Origin: Paenibacillus alkaliterrae
Lineage (GTDB): Bacteria > Bacillota > Bacilli > Paenibacillales > Paenibacillaceae
NCBI RefSeq assembly: GCF_021532375.1
Contig: NZ_JAKGAP010000046.1
Location: forward strand, 1 to 34,784
Length of the DNA: 34,784 bases
Direction of reading: 5' to 3'
Shown: positions 18,240-26,424 of the stretch, piece after piece
How the letters are laid out: every line of letters starts with the position of its first letter
Position numbering within the stretch: position 1 is the stretch's first letter
The notes under the pieces: generated by a model
Database searches by the model: none
Seen by the model: the letters and a program-made list of their open reading frames with translations, nothing else
What the model was told of the DNA's origin: nothing
Position numbers and translations under genes: made by a program

Positions 18240-20018
18240 TTGGTAAATAACAAACCGAAAGTCATGTTATTTTCTCATATTTGCTACACTTCTCATATCA
18301 CAGGCGCTGAAAAAATGCTGCTCGTCATAGCCAGGGAGCTTCAGCCTTATTTTGAAGTTGTGCTGGTTGTCCCTAATGAAGGTGTTCTTTCCACAGAGGC
18401 GAGACATTTCGGAGTGGTCACAGTTGTTGAAGATTACTCGACATTGCATGAGTTATATCAACCTGTTCCCGATGTTGAGGAGCTTTTTCAAAACCTTGCA
18501 GCCGATCCAAAGTCCACTTCGTTATTGAATTTGCTTCACATTCATAGACCTGACTTGATTATGACGAACACTTGCGTCAATGTGCTTCCAGCTGTAGCCG
18601 GGAAAATGCTTGGCATTCCCGTTGCATGGATCATTGCCGAAGTGATTCAAGAGAACCAGTGGACTTCACTCTCCGTGGATATCATTCATCGTTATTCGGA
18701 TTGGCTGGTCGGCATTTCACATGCTGCCTTGAAATCCTTCAACAGTCCTGATATGGAATCGAAAAAGATCGTGCTTCCTCCTTCATGGAGTATGGTAGAG
18801 CTTGCTCCAGAGACTTGGCAGGCACACCGGATCATGAAGCGGACCCAACTTGGCCTGAATGATTCTCATACCGTGATCGGTTATATTTCTTCTGATATAT
18901 ACGCTAATAAAGGACTGAAACACTTTGTAGAAATGGCAGTGACGCTGTGTCCGGAATTTCCTGAAGCCCGGTTTATGGTCATCGGAAAGGCTGTCGATCC
19001 CGATTTTTTCGCATCCTGTATGAACATTATTGAGCAAAACGGTTATACCTCGCGTGTTTTTATTCTCCCTTTCGAGCAAAACATCGTTTCCCTTTACCCC
19101 GCTATGGACATCGTTGTAGTACCCAGTTTATGGAATGAAGGTTTTGGCTTAACAGCCTTGGAGGGGCTTGTTTTTGGAAAGCCCGTTGTTGCTTATCGAT
19201 CCGGAGGGTTAATTGAAATTCTCACCTCGACCGGAAATGGCCCATTCTTGGCGGAGCAAGGCAATGTTGCGGATCTTACGATGAAGGTTAAATCTCTCGT
19301 GCAGGATTCGGCGCTGCGCATGCAGGTAGGAGAGAGAAGCAGCAGGGCAGCGCAGGAAGTATTCGGGATAGGAGCATTCCGTGAACGGTTGAATCAGTTC
19401 CTGCCGCGTGTGATCCCGGTCATTGAAGCGAAAAAAAGTTCACACCAGGTGACACAGCTGAAATATCCAAACGGCTCCGTTATCAAGGGGAATGCCTCGA
19501 CATTGGTGTTCTTGTTAGAGAATGGTGTGAAACGCCATATTGTAAACGAGGAAGTGTTTCAGTTTTATAGATGGAAGTGGGATCAGGTGATGGGGTTCCC
19601 GGATGTTGAGCTTCAGGCTTTTCCTACAGGCCGGCCGATCAGCAGGAATAAACCGCTGCGTCTTCATGCTCCTTCGCACTTTGTCGCTAAAGGCAGCGGA
19701 CCTGCTATTTATATCATGCATAATGGCATTCGTCATCCCTTTTCGTCCGAGGCCGTTTTCCGGAAGCATCACCATTACGACCAGATCGTTGCTCTGACCG
19801 ACCTCGAGCTGGAGGAATATACGCTTGGAACGCCTATTGCTGCATCCGGCAAAGCACCCTCAATCAAACGTCGTAAAGGTGCCAAACACATAGGCCGATT
19901 AAGGAACAAACGGATCAAGCACAAAGGCAAGCTGACAATCAAAAAAAGGAGTACCCGTACTCGTATCCGTAAATTGCTGCCAAGGAAAATGAAAGCATCG
20001 AAAAGGGTGAGAAGATGA
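18240..20018 (+). CDS. GT4 glycosyltransferase with tandem surface-type repeats and a basic tail
   Basis: A 592-aa composite protein. Residues 1 to about 395 are a GT-B family 4 glycosyltransferase: an N-terminal KVMLFSHICYTSHITGAEK, VVPSLWNEGFGLTALEGLVFG with the E-x7-E donor motif near residue 300, then a helical end. Two related repeats of roughly 65 aa follow, at about 420 and 487, each reading NG-(V/I)-(K)RH then an EVF/AVF segment, a D-V or D-L-E step and G(R/T)PI. Such repeats occur in other surface and wall-associated proteins. The last 50 or so residues are Lys/Arg-rich. A stop at 18222 limits the frame, so TTG 18240 (or ATG 18264) must be the start. It overlaps the epimerase gene by four bases. 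Cytosolic glycosylation with surface anchoring of the enzyme is a plausible inference. Confidence 0.8.
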   Translation: MVNNKPKVMLFSHICYTSHITGAEKMLLVIARELQPYFEVVLVVPNEGVLSTEARHFGVVTVVEDYSTLHELYQPVPDVEELFQNLAADPKSTSLLNLLHIHRPDLIMTNTCVNVLPAVAGKMLGIPVAWIIAEVIQENQWTSLSVDIIHRYSDWLVGISHAALKSFNSPDMESKKIVLPPSWSMVELAPETWQAHRIMKRTQLGLNDSHTVIGYISSDIYANKGLKHFVEMAVTLCPEFPEARFMVIGKAVDPDFFASCMNIIEQNGYTSRVFILPFEQNIVSLYPAMDIVVVPSLWNEGFGLTALEGLVFGKPVVAYRSGGLIEILTSTGNGPFLAEQGNVADLTMKVKSLVQDSALRMQVGERSSRAAQEVFGIGAFRERLNQFLPRVIPVIEAKKSSHQVTQLKYPNGSVIKGNASTLVFLLENGVKRHIVNEEVFQFYRWKWDQVMGFPDVELQAFPTGRPISRNKPLRLHAPSHFVAKGSGPAIYIMHNGIRHPFSSEAVFRKHHHYDQIVALTDLELEEYTLGTPIAASGKAPSIKRRKGAKHIGRLRNKRIKHKGKLTIKKRSTRTRIRKLLPRKMKASKRVRR

Positions 20019-21109
20019 AGATCATCACCATTCTGGGTACGAGGCCGGAAATCATCCGGCTGAGTCTTATTATCCGCAAGCTTGATGAGCTCGCTGAGAA
20101 ACACCTGCTTATTCATACAGGGCAAAATTTCACACATTCACTAAGCGAAGTTTTTTTTCAAGACATGCAGCTTAGGCAACCTGATGTTATCTTGGGAACC
20201 CGGCAGCAAACGCTTGGCGGACAGCTTTCGACTCTATTTGCGGAGCTTGAGCCTATTTTTATGAGAGATAAACCTGACAAAGTTCTCGTGCTGGGCGATA
20301 CCAACAGCGCGCTGAGCGCGATTCTGGCAGAACGGATGGGGATTCCTGTCATTCATATGGAAGCTGGCAACCGCTGCTTTGACCTGAGCGTACCTGAAGA
20401 GAAAAACCGCAAGGTGATCGATGCGATATCAAGCATGAATATGCCTTATACCCGTCAGAGCAAGGAAAATTTATTACGGGAAGGTGTTCCGCCCCAGCGG
20501 ATCATCATATCTGGAAATCCCATCTATGAGGTGCTGAAACATTATGGAAATTTCATTGATGCCAGCCCTATTCTGGAAACCCTGCATCTCACCAAGCAGC
20601 GATATTTTCTGGTTACGGCACACCGGGCAGAGAATGTGGATCGGCCCGAGCATCTCGAGCAAATTGTAAAAGGGCTTAATCTAATCGCTGAAGCCTATCA
20701 GATGAGAGTTATTTGCAGCCTTCACCCGAGAACGGAATCGCAGCTTGCCAAGTATCCTTCCTTGTCTATCAACCCGTTAGTGGAGCTGCACGAGCCTTTC
20801 GGTTTTTTTGATTTTGTCCAGCTGGAGAAGAATGCGTTATGCGTGCTCACCGATAGCGGTACGGTTCAGGAGGAGTGCTGTATCTTTCAGGTCCCGACCG
20901 TGACGATTCGCAACAGTACAGAACGTCCGGAAACGGTTGATTGCGGAAGCAACGTTGTCTCGGGTCTTCAAGCTGAACAGATCCTTGAGGCTGCATCCAT
21001 CATGGCGAAGCATCCTGCCGGTTGGCGCTGCCCCGAGGGTTATATGGACCCGGATGTATCCGCGAAAGTAGTTACTTTTTTATTAGGAGGAAAAAAAAAT
21101 GTTCTCTAA
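20015..21109 (+). CDS. UDP-N-acetylhexosamine 2-epimerase, non-hydrolysing (WecB/FnlC-like)
   Basis: A 364-aa GT-B fold epimerase. Typical segments are ILGTRPEIIRLS, LIHTGQNF, VLGDTNSAL, HMEAGNRCFD, PEEKNRKVID, VTAHRAENVD, SLHPRTES and LTDSGTVQEE. WecB/MnaA enzymes make UDP-ManNAc, but the fusion-free three-gene cluster with a CapE-like dehydratase and an RmlD-like reductase places it with FnlC/Cap5G/WbvD enzymes that invert C2 of 6-deoxy UDP-sugars. ATG 20015 overlaps the previous stop (ATGA); the end overlaps the next gene by 11 nt. Confidence 0.85.
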   Translation: MKIITILGTRPEIIRLSLIIRKLDELAEKHLLIHTGQNFTHSLSEVFFQDMQLRQPDVILGTRQQTLGGQLSTLFAELEPIFMRDKPDKVLVLGDTNSALSAILAERMGIPVIHMEAGNRCFDLSVPEEKNRKVIDAISSMNMPYTRQSKENLLREGVPPQRIIISGNPIYEVLKHYGNFIDASPILETLHLTKQRYFLVTAHRAENVDRPEHLEQIVKGLNLIAEAYQMRVICSLHPRTESQLAKYPSLSINPLVELHEPFGFFDFVQLEKNALCVLTDSGTVQEECCIFQVPTVTIRNSTERPETVDCGSNVVSGLQAEQILEAASIMAKHPAGWRCPEGYMDPDVSAKVVTFLLGGKKNVL

Positions 21110-22085
21110 CGCAACGATCCTGGTCACCGGGGGGACCGGTTCCTGGGGACATGAGCTGATTCGCCAGCTGCTTCCTCAAAATCCCAGGAAGGTGACCGTA
21201 TTCTCCCGGAACGAATCCAGCCAGGTAGCGATGAAAAGAGAGTTTGAAGATCCGCGGCTCAGTTTCTGCATAGGAGATATTAGAGATAAGGAAGCTTTGT
21301 TAAAAGCCTGTGAAGGCGTGGATTATGTATTTCACCTGGCAGCGTTAAAGCATGTGCCTGTGTGTGAGGAGCAGCCGTATGAAGCATTGAAGACGAACGT
21401 CATTGGTACGCAGCATGTCATTGAGGCAGCCATTGAAAACAAAGTGAAAAAGGTCATTAATATTTCGACTGACAAAGCGGCGAACCCTTCCAACTTTTAT
21501 GGAATGACCAAAGCAATCGGGGAAAAATTGATCGTTCAGGCTAACCTGCTGCAATCGGATACCCGGTTTATCTGTGTTCGGGGGGGCAATGTGCTTGGGA
21601 CTAACGGCAGTGTCGTTCACTTGTTCATCAAGCAGATCAAGGAGAAAAATCAGATTGGCATTACGGATAAGAACATGACCCGCTTTTTCCTTACCCAAGA
21701 GGAAGCGATCAGTCTATTGTTGAGGGGAGCCATGGAAGGCGTCGGCGGAGAGATTTTTGTCATGATGATGCCTACTTGCAAAATTATTGATCTGGCTGAG
21801 GTGCTGACCGAACATCTGGGGAAAACAGATGTGAGTGTGGTGGAATTAGGCATCCGCCCAGGGGAGAAAATTCATGAAATATTGCTTTCGGAATTCGAAA
21901 GCCACACGACGGTTACGTATGACGATCAGTACTTAGTCATTTTGCCTACCATAGATATTCCCAAGCTGAAAGCTCATTATTCCTCGTATCCAAAGGTCAA
22001 GATTGACAGTTTCTGCTCCAGCCACTCCCTTATGAACAAAGAGGATATTAAGGCTCTGCTTATGAAAGGGGGATTCTTGACATGA
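21099..22085 (+). CDS. UDP-GlcNAc 4,6-dehydratase/5-epimerase (CapE/FnlA-like)
   Basis: A 328-aa SDR protein of the CapD/FlaA1 group. It has TGGTGSWGHELIRQLL for NAD binding, HLAALKHVPVCEEQP, STDKAANPSNFYGMTKAIGEK, and the RGGNVLGTNGSVVHLF segment. FnlA/Cap5E enzymes remove water from UDP-GlcNAc with inversion at C5, giving 4-keto-6-deoxy-L-sugars. An AGGAGGAAAAAAA ribosome site lies immediately before ATG 21099, inside the end of the epimerase gene. It is the likely first enzyme of the three-gene UDP-sugar pathway here. Confidence 0.88.
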   Translation: MFSNATILVTGGTGSWGHELIRQLLPQNPRKVTVFSRNESSQVAMKREFEDPRLSFCIGDIRDKEALLKACEGVDYVFHLAALKHVPVCEEQPYEALKTNVIGTQHVIEAAIENKVKKVINISTDKAANPSNFYGMTKAIGEKLIVQANLLQSDTRFICVRGGNVLGTNGSVVHLFIKQIKEKNQIGITDKNMTRFFLTQEEAISLLLRGAMEGVGGEIFVMMMPTCKIIDLAEVLTEHLGKTDVSVVELGIRPGEKIHEILLSEFESHTTVTYDDQYLVILPTIDIPKLKAHYSSYPKVKIDSFCSSHSLMNKEDIKALLMKGGFLT

Positions 22086-22912
22086 AGCTTATGGTCTTCG
22101 GCGGACAGGGAATGTTAGGTCATATGCTAGTTCAATACTTCCAAAAGCAGGAGGGGTATGACGTCTATTACACAACACGAAACAAGCAGGATTCCGACGG
22201 GCTTTATGTAGATGCCCGGGATCCGCTGTTAATGGAAAAGGTAATGGAGTCGGTATCCCCGCATATCACGATTAACTGCATGGGCATTTTGAACCAGTTT
22301 GCTCTAAATCAACCGCAGGAGGCTTATTGGGTAAACGGCTTTGTTCCCCATTTTCTCGGCAGAATGGCGAAAAAAAATGGAGGGAAGCTGATCCACATCA
22401 GCACAGACTGTGTATTCTCAGGGCTGCAAGGCGGGCATACGGAGAATGACCCGCCTGACGGCACTTCTGTCTATGCTATATCCAAGGCGTTAGGCGAGAT
22501 TACCGCCGCGCCGCACCTAACATTGCGAACCTCGATCGTCGGTCCTGAAATTCGGGAGCGGGGAATCGGTCTGATGCATTGGTTTATGCAGCGGGAGGGA
22601 GAAGTCGACGGTTACAGTCAAGCCTTTTGGAACGGTGTGACTACGCTCGAGCTGGCTAAATGTATCCGGCACATCATTGAAAATGAGCCTATAACCGGCT
22701 TGCTGCATGTGACAGCTCCGAAACCAATCAGCAAGTTCGAATTGCTGGGTCTGTTCCGGGAAGTGTTTCACAAAAAGAACATCGCGATCCGTGAGAACGA
22801 TTCGGTAAGGATAGACCGGACGCTCCGGAATACGCGCAACGATTTCCATTATTCGGTCCCTGACTATGCGACCATGCTTCATGAGCTTAGGGACTGGATG
22901 TGGGGACATTGA
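22082..22912 (+). CDS. RmlD-like reductase of the UDP-2-acetamido-6-deoxy-L-hexose pathway
   Basis: A 276-aa SDR reductase. Landmarks are FGGQGMLGHMLVQYF, INCMGILNQFA, STDCVFSGLQGGH and VYAISKALGE. The enzyme resembles the reductase part of Cap5F/FnlB but stops there: the C-terminal cupin-type epimerase domain of Cap5F (about 370 aa) is absent. That makes it more like single-domain reductases such as WbvR, used for UDP-L-RhaNAc/L-QuiNAc. The final sugar, L-QuiNAc or L-FucNAc type, cannot be fixed from sequence. ATGA overlap with the upstream gene, and a short overlap with the next one, indicate one operon. Confidence 0.82.
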   Translation: MKLMVFGGQGMLGHMLVQYFQKQEGYDVYYTTRNKQDSDGLYVDARDPLLMEKVMESVSPHITINCMGILNQFALNQPQEAYWVNGFVPHFLGRMAKKNGGKLIHISTDCVFSGLQGGHTENDPPDGTSVYAISKALGEITAAPHLTLRTSIVGPEIRERGIGLMHWFMQREGEVDGYSQAFWNGVTTLELAKCIRHIIENEPITGLLHVTAPKPISKFELLGLFREVFHKKNIAIRENDSVRIDRTLRNTRNDFHYSVPDYATMLHELRDWMWGH

Positions 22913-23799
22913 CACGCCGTATTCTGATTACTGGAGCAGGCGGATTTACAGGACAGCATGCGTGTCGGCATTTTGCTGCAGCAGGCATGCAAGTTACGGC
23001 TGCTCTTAGGAAGAAAGGAGTTAACCCAGCTGGATGTTCTGCCGTATTTGGCGATCTGACAAAACGCGATGACGTGAAGAGAATGGTGGAAGAGTCAGAA
23101 CCCGATTGGGTGCTGCACGTGGCAGGACATAACTCGGTGGCAGCTTCCTGGCTAGATCCCGCCTCCTTCCTGGAAACCAATTTGATGTCAACGATCTATT
23201 TATTGGACGCACTGCGCAATCATTCCCGCTGTCGTGTATTAATTGCAGGATCCATGCTGAATTTCGCATTGACGGATCCGCCAATCCCGCAGCACCCGTA
23301 TAGTTTGAGTAAAACGCTGCAGGTACTGGCATCCCGCTCTTGGGGAGCTCTCTTTGGTCAGCAGATTCTTATTGCACAGCCATCCAATTTAATCGGTCCC
23401 GGCCGTTCCACCGGTATTTGCGGACTGCTTGCCAGGAAGATTGCGAAGGTCGAAAGGGGAGAGGATCATCAACCGTTTCGGTTATCATCTTTCGTTGAAG
23501 AGCGTGATTACCTGGATGTGAGGGATGCCGTAACGGCCTATTCCTATTTGCTGGAAAAAGGTGAATCTGGGCAGGTGTATGCCTTGGGTTCCGGCAGAAA
23601 CCGGTCATTGGGGGATATCGTCCATGCCTTTCAGGCCATGACCGAATGTGATTTGCCCCTGGAAGCGGGGCAGATCCCCGGTTATGTACCTCCTCCACCG
23701 GTTCCTATAACCGCTATTAAAGCATTCGGGTGGGAGCCGAAAATTTCATTTGAGCAGTCCCTTGCAGACACTCTGCAGTATTACCGAAATGAAGTCTAA
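22900..23799 (+). CDS. NAD-dependent SDR, GDP-4-keto-6-deoxymannose reductase-like
   Basis: A 299-aa extended SDR. ILITGAGGFTGQHACRHF is the nucleotide-binding motif, followed by a YSLSK catalytic pair. QPSNLIGPGRSTG and the RDYLDVRDAVTAYSYLLEKG to VYALGSGRNRSLGDIV stretch resemble the RMD group that makes GDP-D-rhamnose, rather than RmlB. No GDP-mannose dehydratase is in the window, so the substrate may be another nucleotide-sugar. GTG 22900 and TTG 22909 are both possible starts; each overlaps the upstream stop. It could supply a third type of deoxy sugar to the glycosyltransferases. Confidence 0.75.
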   Translation: MGTLTRRILITGAGGFTGQHACRHFAAAGMQVTAALRKKGVNPAGCSAVFGDLTKRDDVKRMVEESEPDWVLHVAGHNSVAASWLDPASFLETNLMSTIYLLDALRNHSRCRVLIAGSMLNFALTDPPIPQHPYSLSKTLQVLASRSWGALFGQQILIAQPSNLIGPGRSTGICGLLARKIAKVERGEDHQPFRLSSFVEERDYLDVRDAVTAYSYLLEKGESGQVYALGSGRNRSLGDIVHAFQAMTECDLPLEAGQIPGYVPPPPVPITAIKAFGWEPKISFEQSLADTLQYYRNEV

Positions 23800-23821
23800 G
23801 CTCCAGAATGGAGGTAAACCG

Positions 23822-24538
23822 ATGCGTCCGTTAGTATCTATACTCATCCCCTTTTATAACTGTCCGTATATCGAGCATGCCATTGTCAGCGCGCTAAGGC
23901 AAACGTATCCCCGTATTGAAATTATCGTTGTCGATGACGGTTCTACCATACACGCGGACAAAATTCGACCGTTTATGCCGCGTATCCGTTATCTCGGGAA
24001 AGCCAATGGAGGAACGGCGACTGCACTCAATCACGGGATCCGCATGTCTTCCGGGCAGTACATTGCTTGGCTGAGTTCTGACGATATGTTTTATCCGGAT
24101 AAGGTTGAGAAACAAGTGCATTTTATGCTGCACCATCAGTCTCGATTAAGCTTTTCCGCTTATAACGAAATTGACGCCCACAACAATGTGACGAGAGGGC
24201 ATGTAGCCGCACGTTATCCCAATACGTCAGAGTTTATCCGTGCTTTAGCGACTGTGAATCCGATTAATGGCTGTACCGTCATGCTAAGGAGGGATTTGCT
24301 GTCGGGGATTGGTCTATTTAATGAAGATTTCCCGTTTACCCATGACTATGAGCTATGGCTGCGGGCAGCTGCTAACGGTGTGCATATGCATTTCCTGGAT
24401 GCGCCGCTGACCATGTACCGCGTTCACAGCGGGATGGGAACGCACAGACATTGGGATGCTATTCAGCGGGAAGTGGCGCATTTGCAGGCGCACTATCGGC
24501 CTAGTTTGTTCGCCCAGGCAGCTAGATTCGGAGGATAA
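23822..24538 (+). CDS. GT2 glycosyltransferase
   Basis: A 238-aa single-domain family 2 glycosyltransferase (GT-A). It shows LVSILIPFYNCPYIEHAI, EIIVVDDGS (DDG nucleotide contact), SSDDMFYPDK (DxD-like) and HDYELWLRAA near the acceptor site. The frame is open 24 codons further up, but GGAGG at 23811-23815 and the family N-terminus indicate ATG 23822. There is no membrane anchor. It is the last gene before the structured leader of the surface-protein gene. Confidence 0.88.
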   Translation: MRPLVSILIPFYNCPYIEHAIVSALRQTYPRIEIIVVDDGSTIHADKIRPFMPRIRYLGKANGGTATALNHGIRMSSGQYIAWLSSDDMFYPDKVEKQVHFMLHHQSRLSFSAYNEIDAHNNVTRGHVAARYPNTSEFIRALATVNPINGCTVMLRRDLLSGIGLFNEDFPFTHDYELWLRAAANGVHMHFLDAPLTMYRVHSGMGTHRHWDAIQREVAHLQAHYRPSLFAQAARFGG

Positions 24539-24539
24539 A

Positions 24540-24777
24540 CAGGTAAGCATTTAGTAGAATTCCACGTATCTACCAGGAGGTTTGTCCAATCCGATAGATT
24601 CGAGATTCATATAATAGGAATAGATTATGACAAGGAGGTGAATGGATAGGATAATAGCTCTATTCTCCTATTGTTGATCTGTCGGGTACCAGGTTGAAAA
24701 GCCCTGCGGTTGGGGCGGTACGGTTAGCGATAATCGTATTCAGCCGTAAAAATATGAATTAAAAGGAGAGATTGGAT
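24540..24777 (+). promoter_or_regulatory. Structured leader with sigma-K-like -10 before the surface-protein gene
   Basis: CATATAATA at 24608-24616 matches the mother-cell sigma-K -10 pattern CATAnnnTA, but no clear AC-type -35 is seen 16-17 bp upstream. Downstream lie an AAGGAGG followed by a possible 11-codon leader peptide (ATG 24642), a hairpin made of ATAGGA-T-AATAG and CTATT-C-TCCTAT at 24646-24671, and a TACGG/CCGTA stem around 24719-24748. AAAAGGAGAG near 24761-24770 is the ribosome site of the next gene. Function as an mRNA-stabilising or regulatory leader is inference. Confidence 0.4.
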
Positions 24778-25212
24778 ATGCCTAGATTTTTGGATCAGAA
24801 TTCTTCTATGAATTTTTCAGGTCCTGTTGGTGTGGCATCAGCGGTTGCAGTTCCTACTGCTCTTGTTCTTACTGCTAACTGGGGAGGTATTGGACTTTCA
24901 ACTCAATTCGTTCCCACTCCTACAGTAGACTTGGCTGGAACCATTACGGTGAGCGCTATTGCTACTGCTCTTGTAACAATCAATGTTGTCAGAAACCCAT
25001 CGAGTTCCCCTGTAATAATTTATACACTCACTAAAACCTTTTTGGCTGCTGACAGTGGATCAGCAATTTCCTTTAATGCTCAGGATCTCGGAGCGCCAGC
25101 AGCGCAGCAAACTGCATATGCGTCTTATGTTACTGCAGCTGTAGCTGGCACAGCTACTCGAGTTGGTCCAGAGACTCTCTGGGGAATTGCTGCTGACCGC
25201 ACTACTGGTTAA
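24778..25212 (+). CDS. Putative spore-surface (exosporium/crust) beta-rich protein
   Basis: A 144-aa protein with no enzyme motif. After an N-terminal MPRFLDQNSSMNFSGP it is dominated by short alternating Val/Ala/Thr/Ser strands, with NVVRNPSSSPVIIYTLTKTF in the centre and TLWGIAADRTTG at the end. Ser and Thr are abundant. There is no cleavable signal peptide, which fits a protein made in the mother cell and assembled onto the spore. The layout recalls exosporium C-type surface proteins of Paenibacillus and Clostridium, but identity is not certain. It is flanked by its own structured leader and a strong terminator, and by glycosyltransferase genes on both sides, so it is a natural candidate acceptor. 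ATG 24778 is chosen from the ribosome site; a TTG six bases earlier is less likely. Confidence 0.65.
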   Translation: MPRFLDQNSSMNFSGPVGVASAVAVPTALVLTANWGGIGLSTQFVPTPTVDLAGTITVSAIATALVTINVVRNPSSSPVIIYTLTKTFLAADSGSAISFNAQDLGAPAAQQTAYASYVTAAVAGTATRVGPETLWGIAADRTTG

Positions 25213-25223
25213 TCACGGTTCCT

Positions 25224-25265
25224 CAAAAAAAGTTATACGGCTTTATGCCGCATAACTTTTTTCTT
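25224..25265. terminator. Bidirectional rho-independent terminator
   Basis: AAAAAAAGTTAT at 25224-25235 and ATAACTTTTTT after the GGC-TTTAT-GCC tip form a stem flanked by A and T runs on both sides. It isolates the surface-protein transcript from the next genes. Confidence 0.9.
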
Positions 25266-25274
25266 TGTGTCCAA

Positions 25275-25302
25275 ACCCTGCAAGTCCGGGTTCCATATAA
25301 TG
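25275..25302 (+). promoter_or_regulatory. Sigma-K-like promoter before the GT2-TPR genes
   Basis: An AC at 25275-25276 and CATATAATG at 25294-25302 are separated by 17 bp, close to the sigma-K pattern (AC, 16-17 bp, CATAnnnTA, last base off). The same CATATAAT occurs in front of the surface-protein gene. It is a pattern match only. Confidence 0.4.
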
Positions 25303-25334
25303 TTTAGGGAACATGTTATGGAGGTGTATGAACC

Positions 25335-26408
25335 GTGATTACCATTAGTTTGTGCATGATTGTAAGAAACGAGGAGCTAGTGCTGGGTCGATGCTTAGAT
25401 TCCGTTAAAGATCTAGTTGATGAGATTATCATCGTAGATACGGGATCAACGGATTGTACGAAAGAAATTGCAGCCAAATATACGAATCACCTATTTCATT
25501 TTGATTGGATCGATGATTTTTCTGCTGCAAGGAACTATTCTTTCAGTCATGCTACCCAGGATTATATTTTATGGCTGGATGCAGACGATTGGCTGCAGCA
25601 AAACGACTTGGAAAGGTTCAAAACGCTCAAGGAAACGTTAGATCCGAATGTCGACTCCGTTTGCATGGATTACTACACAGGTTTCGATGCTCTTGGGAAA
25701 CCAACTGCTGTTATTAAAAGAAACAGATTAGTGAAACGTTCCAGGCAATTTCAATGGCATGATCCGGTACATGAGCATTTAGTGGTCGGAGGAAATGTCA
25801 TATTTTCTGATATTGCGGTGAGTCATGGCCGGGTGCATACGAATAATAAACGCAATATGTTAATTTATCAAGGAATGCTTGGGAAAGGGGAAACCCTCTC
25901 GAACCGGCAATTATTGCATTATGCAATGGAACTATTCGCCAACGGCTATTATGAAAAAGCGATAGAGATCTATCAAACTATTATTGATGATTCAACAGGT
26001 TATTTTGAAAATAAATTAGAGTCTTGTGATCGAATCGCTTATTGTTATCGCGAGCTTGGCAATAAAGAGCAAGAACTGCAATTTCTGCTTAAGACGTTCA
26101 AATATGATATTCCACGCGCTGATTATGTATGCAGAATCGCCTACTTTTATCAGGAGAACGGCGATTTTGTGAAAGCAAAAAACTGGTATGAATTGGCGAT
26201 AAGGCTGGAGAAGCCCAAAAACCGGTTGTTTGGCGTCAATAATGTGGCTTGGACATGGTTCCCCCATTTGCAGCTTGCAGTATGCTACGGCAAGCTTGGG
26301 CAATTAGAGCAAGCCTATGAACGAAATGAAATTGCTTTTTCGTATGCTCCAAATGACCCGAACATATTAAATAACAAAAAATTGCTGGAACAATTATTAA
26401 AGAAATGA
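25335..26408 (+). CDS. GT2 glycosyltransferase with C-terminal TPR repeats, copy 1
   Basis: A 357-aa enzyme. Residues 1-230 form a GT-A family 2 domain: ISLCMIVRNEE, EIIIVDTGSTD, DDFSAARNYSF, ILWLDADDW (DxDD metal site) and FQWHDPVHEHL. From about residue 200 onward tetratricopeptide-like helices follow (LLHYAMELFANGYYEKAIEIY, IAYCYRELGN, LAVCYGKLGQLEQAYE). This domain order is that of SunS-type peptide glycosyltransferases, where the TPR part binds the protein acceptor; that similarity suggests protein glycosylation. The start is GTG 25335 with GGAGG at 25320-25324. The next gene is its tandem paralogue. Confidence 0.87.
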   Translation: MITISLCMIVRNEELVLGRCLDSVKDLVDEIIIVDTGSTDCTKEIAAKYTNHLFHFDWIDDFSAARNYSFSHATQDYILWLDADDWLQQNDLERFKTLKETLDPNVDSVCMDYYTGFDALGKPTAVIKRNRLVKRSRQFQWHDPVHEHLVVGGNVIFSDIAVSHGRVHTNNKRNMLIYQGMLGKGETLSNRQLLHYAMELFANGYYEKAIEIYQTIIDDSTGYFENKLESCDRIAYCYRELGNKEQELQFLLKTFKYDIPRADYVCRIAYFYQENGDFVKAKNWYELAIRLEKPKNRLFGVNNVAWTWFPHLQLAVCYGKLGQLEQAYERNEIAFSYAPNDPNILNNKKLLEQLLKK

Positions 26409-26424
26409 AGGAGTGAGGATCATC

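Noticed and set aside
24590..24616. Sigma-A promoter using TATAAT at 24610-24615
   Set aside because: No TTGACA-like box lies 16-18 bp upstream; TTGTCC is about 22 bp away.
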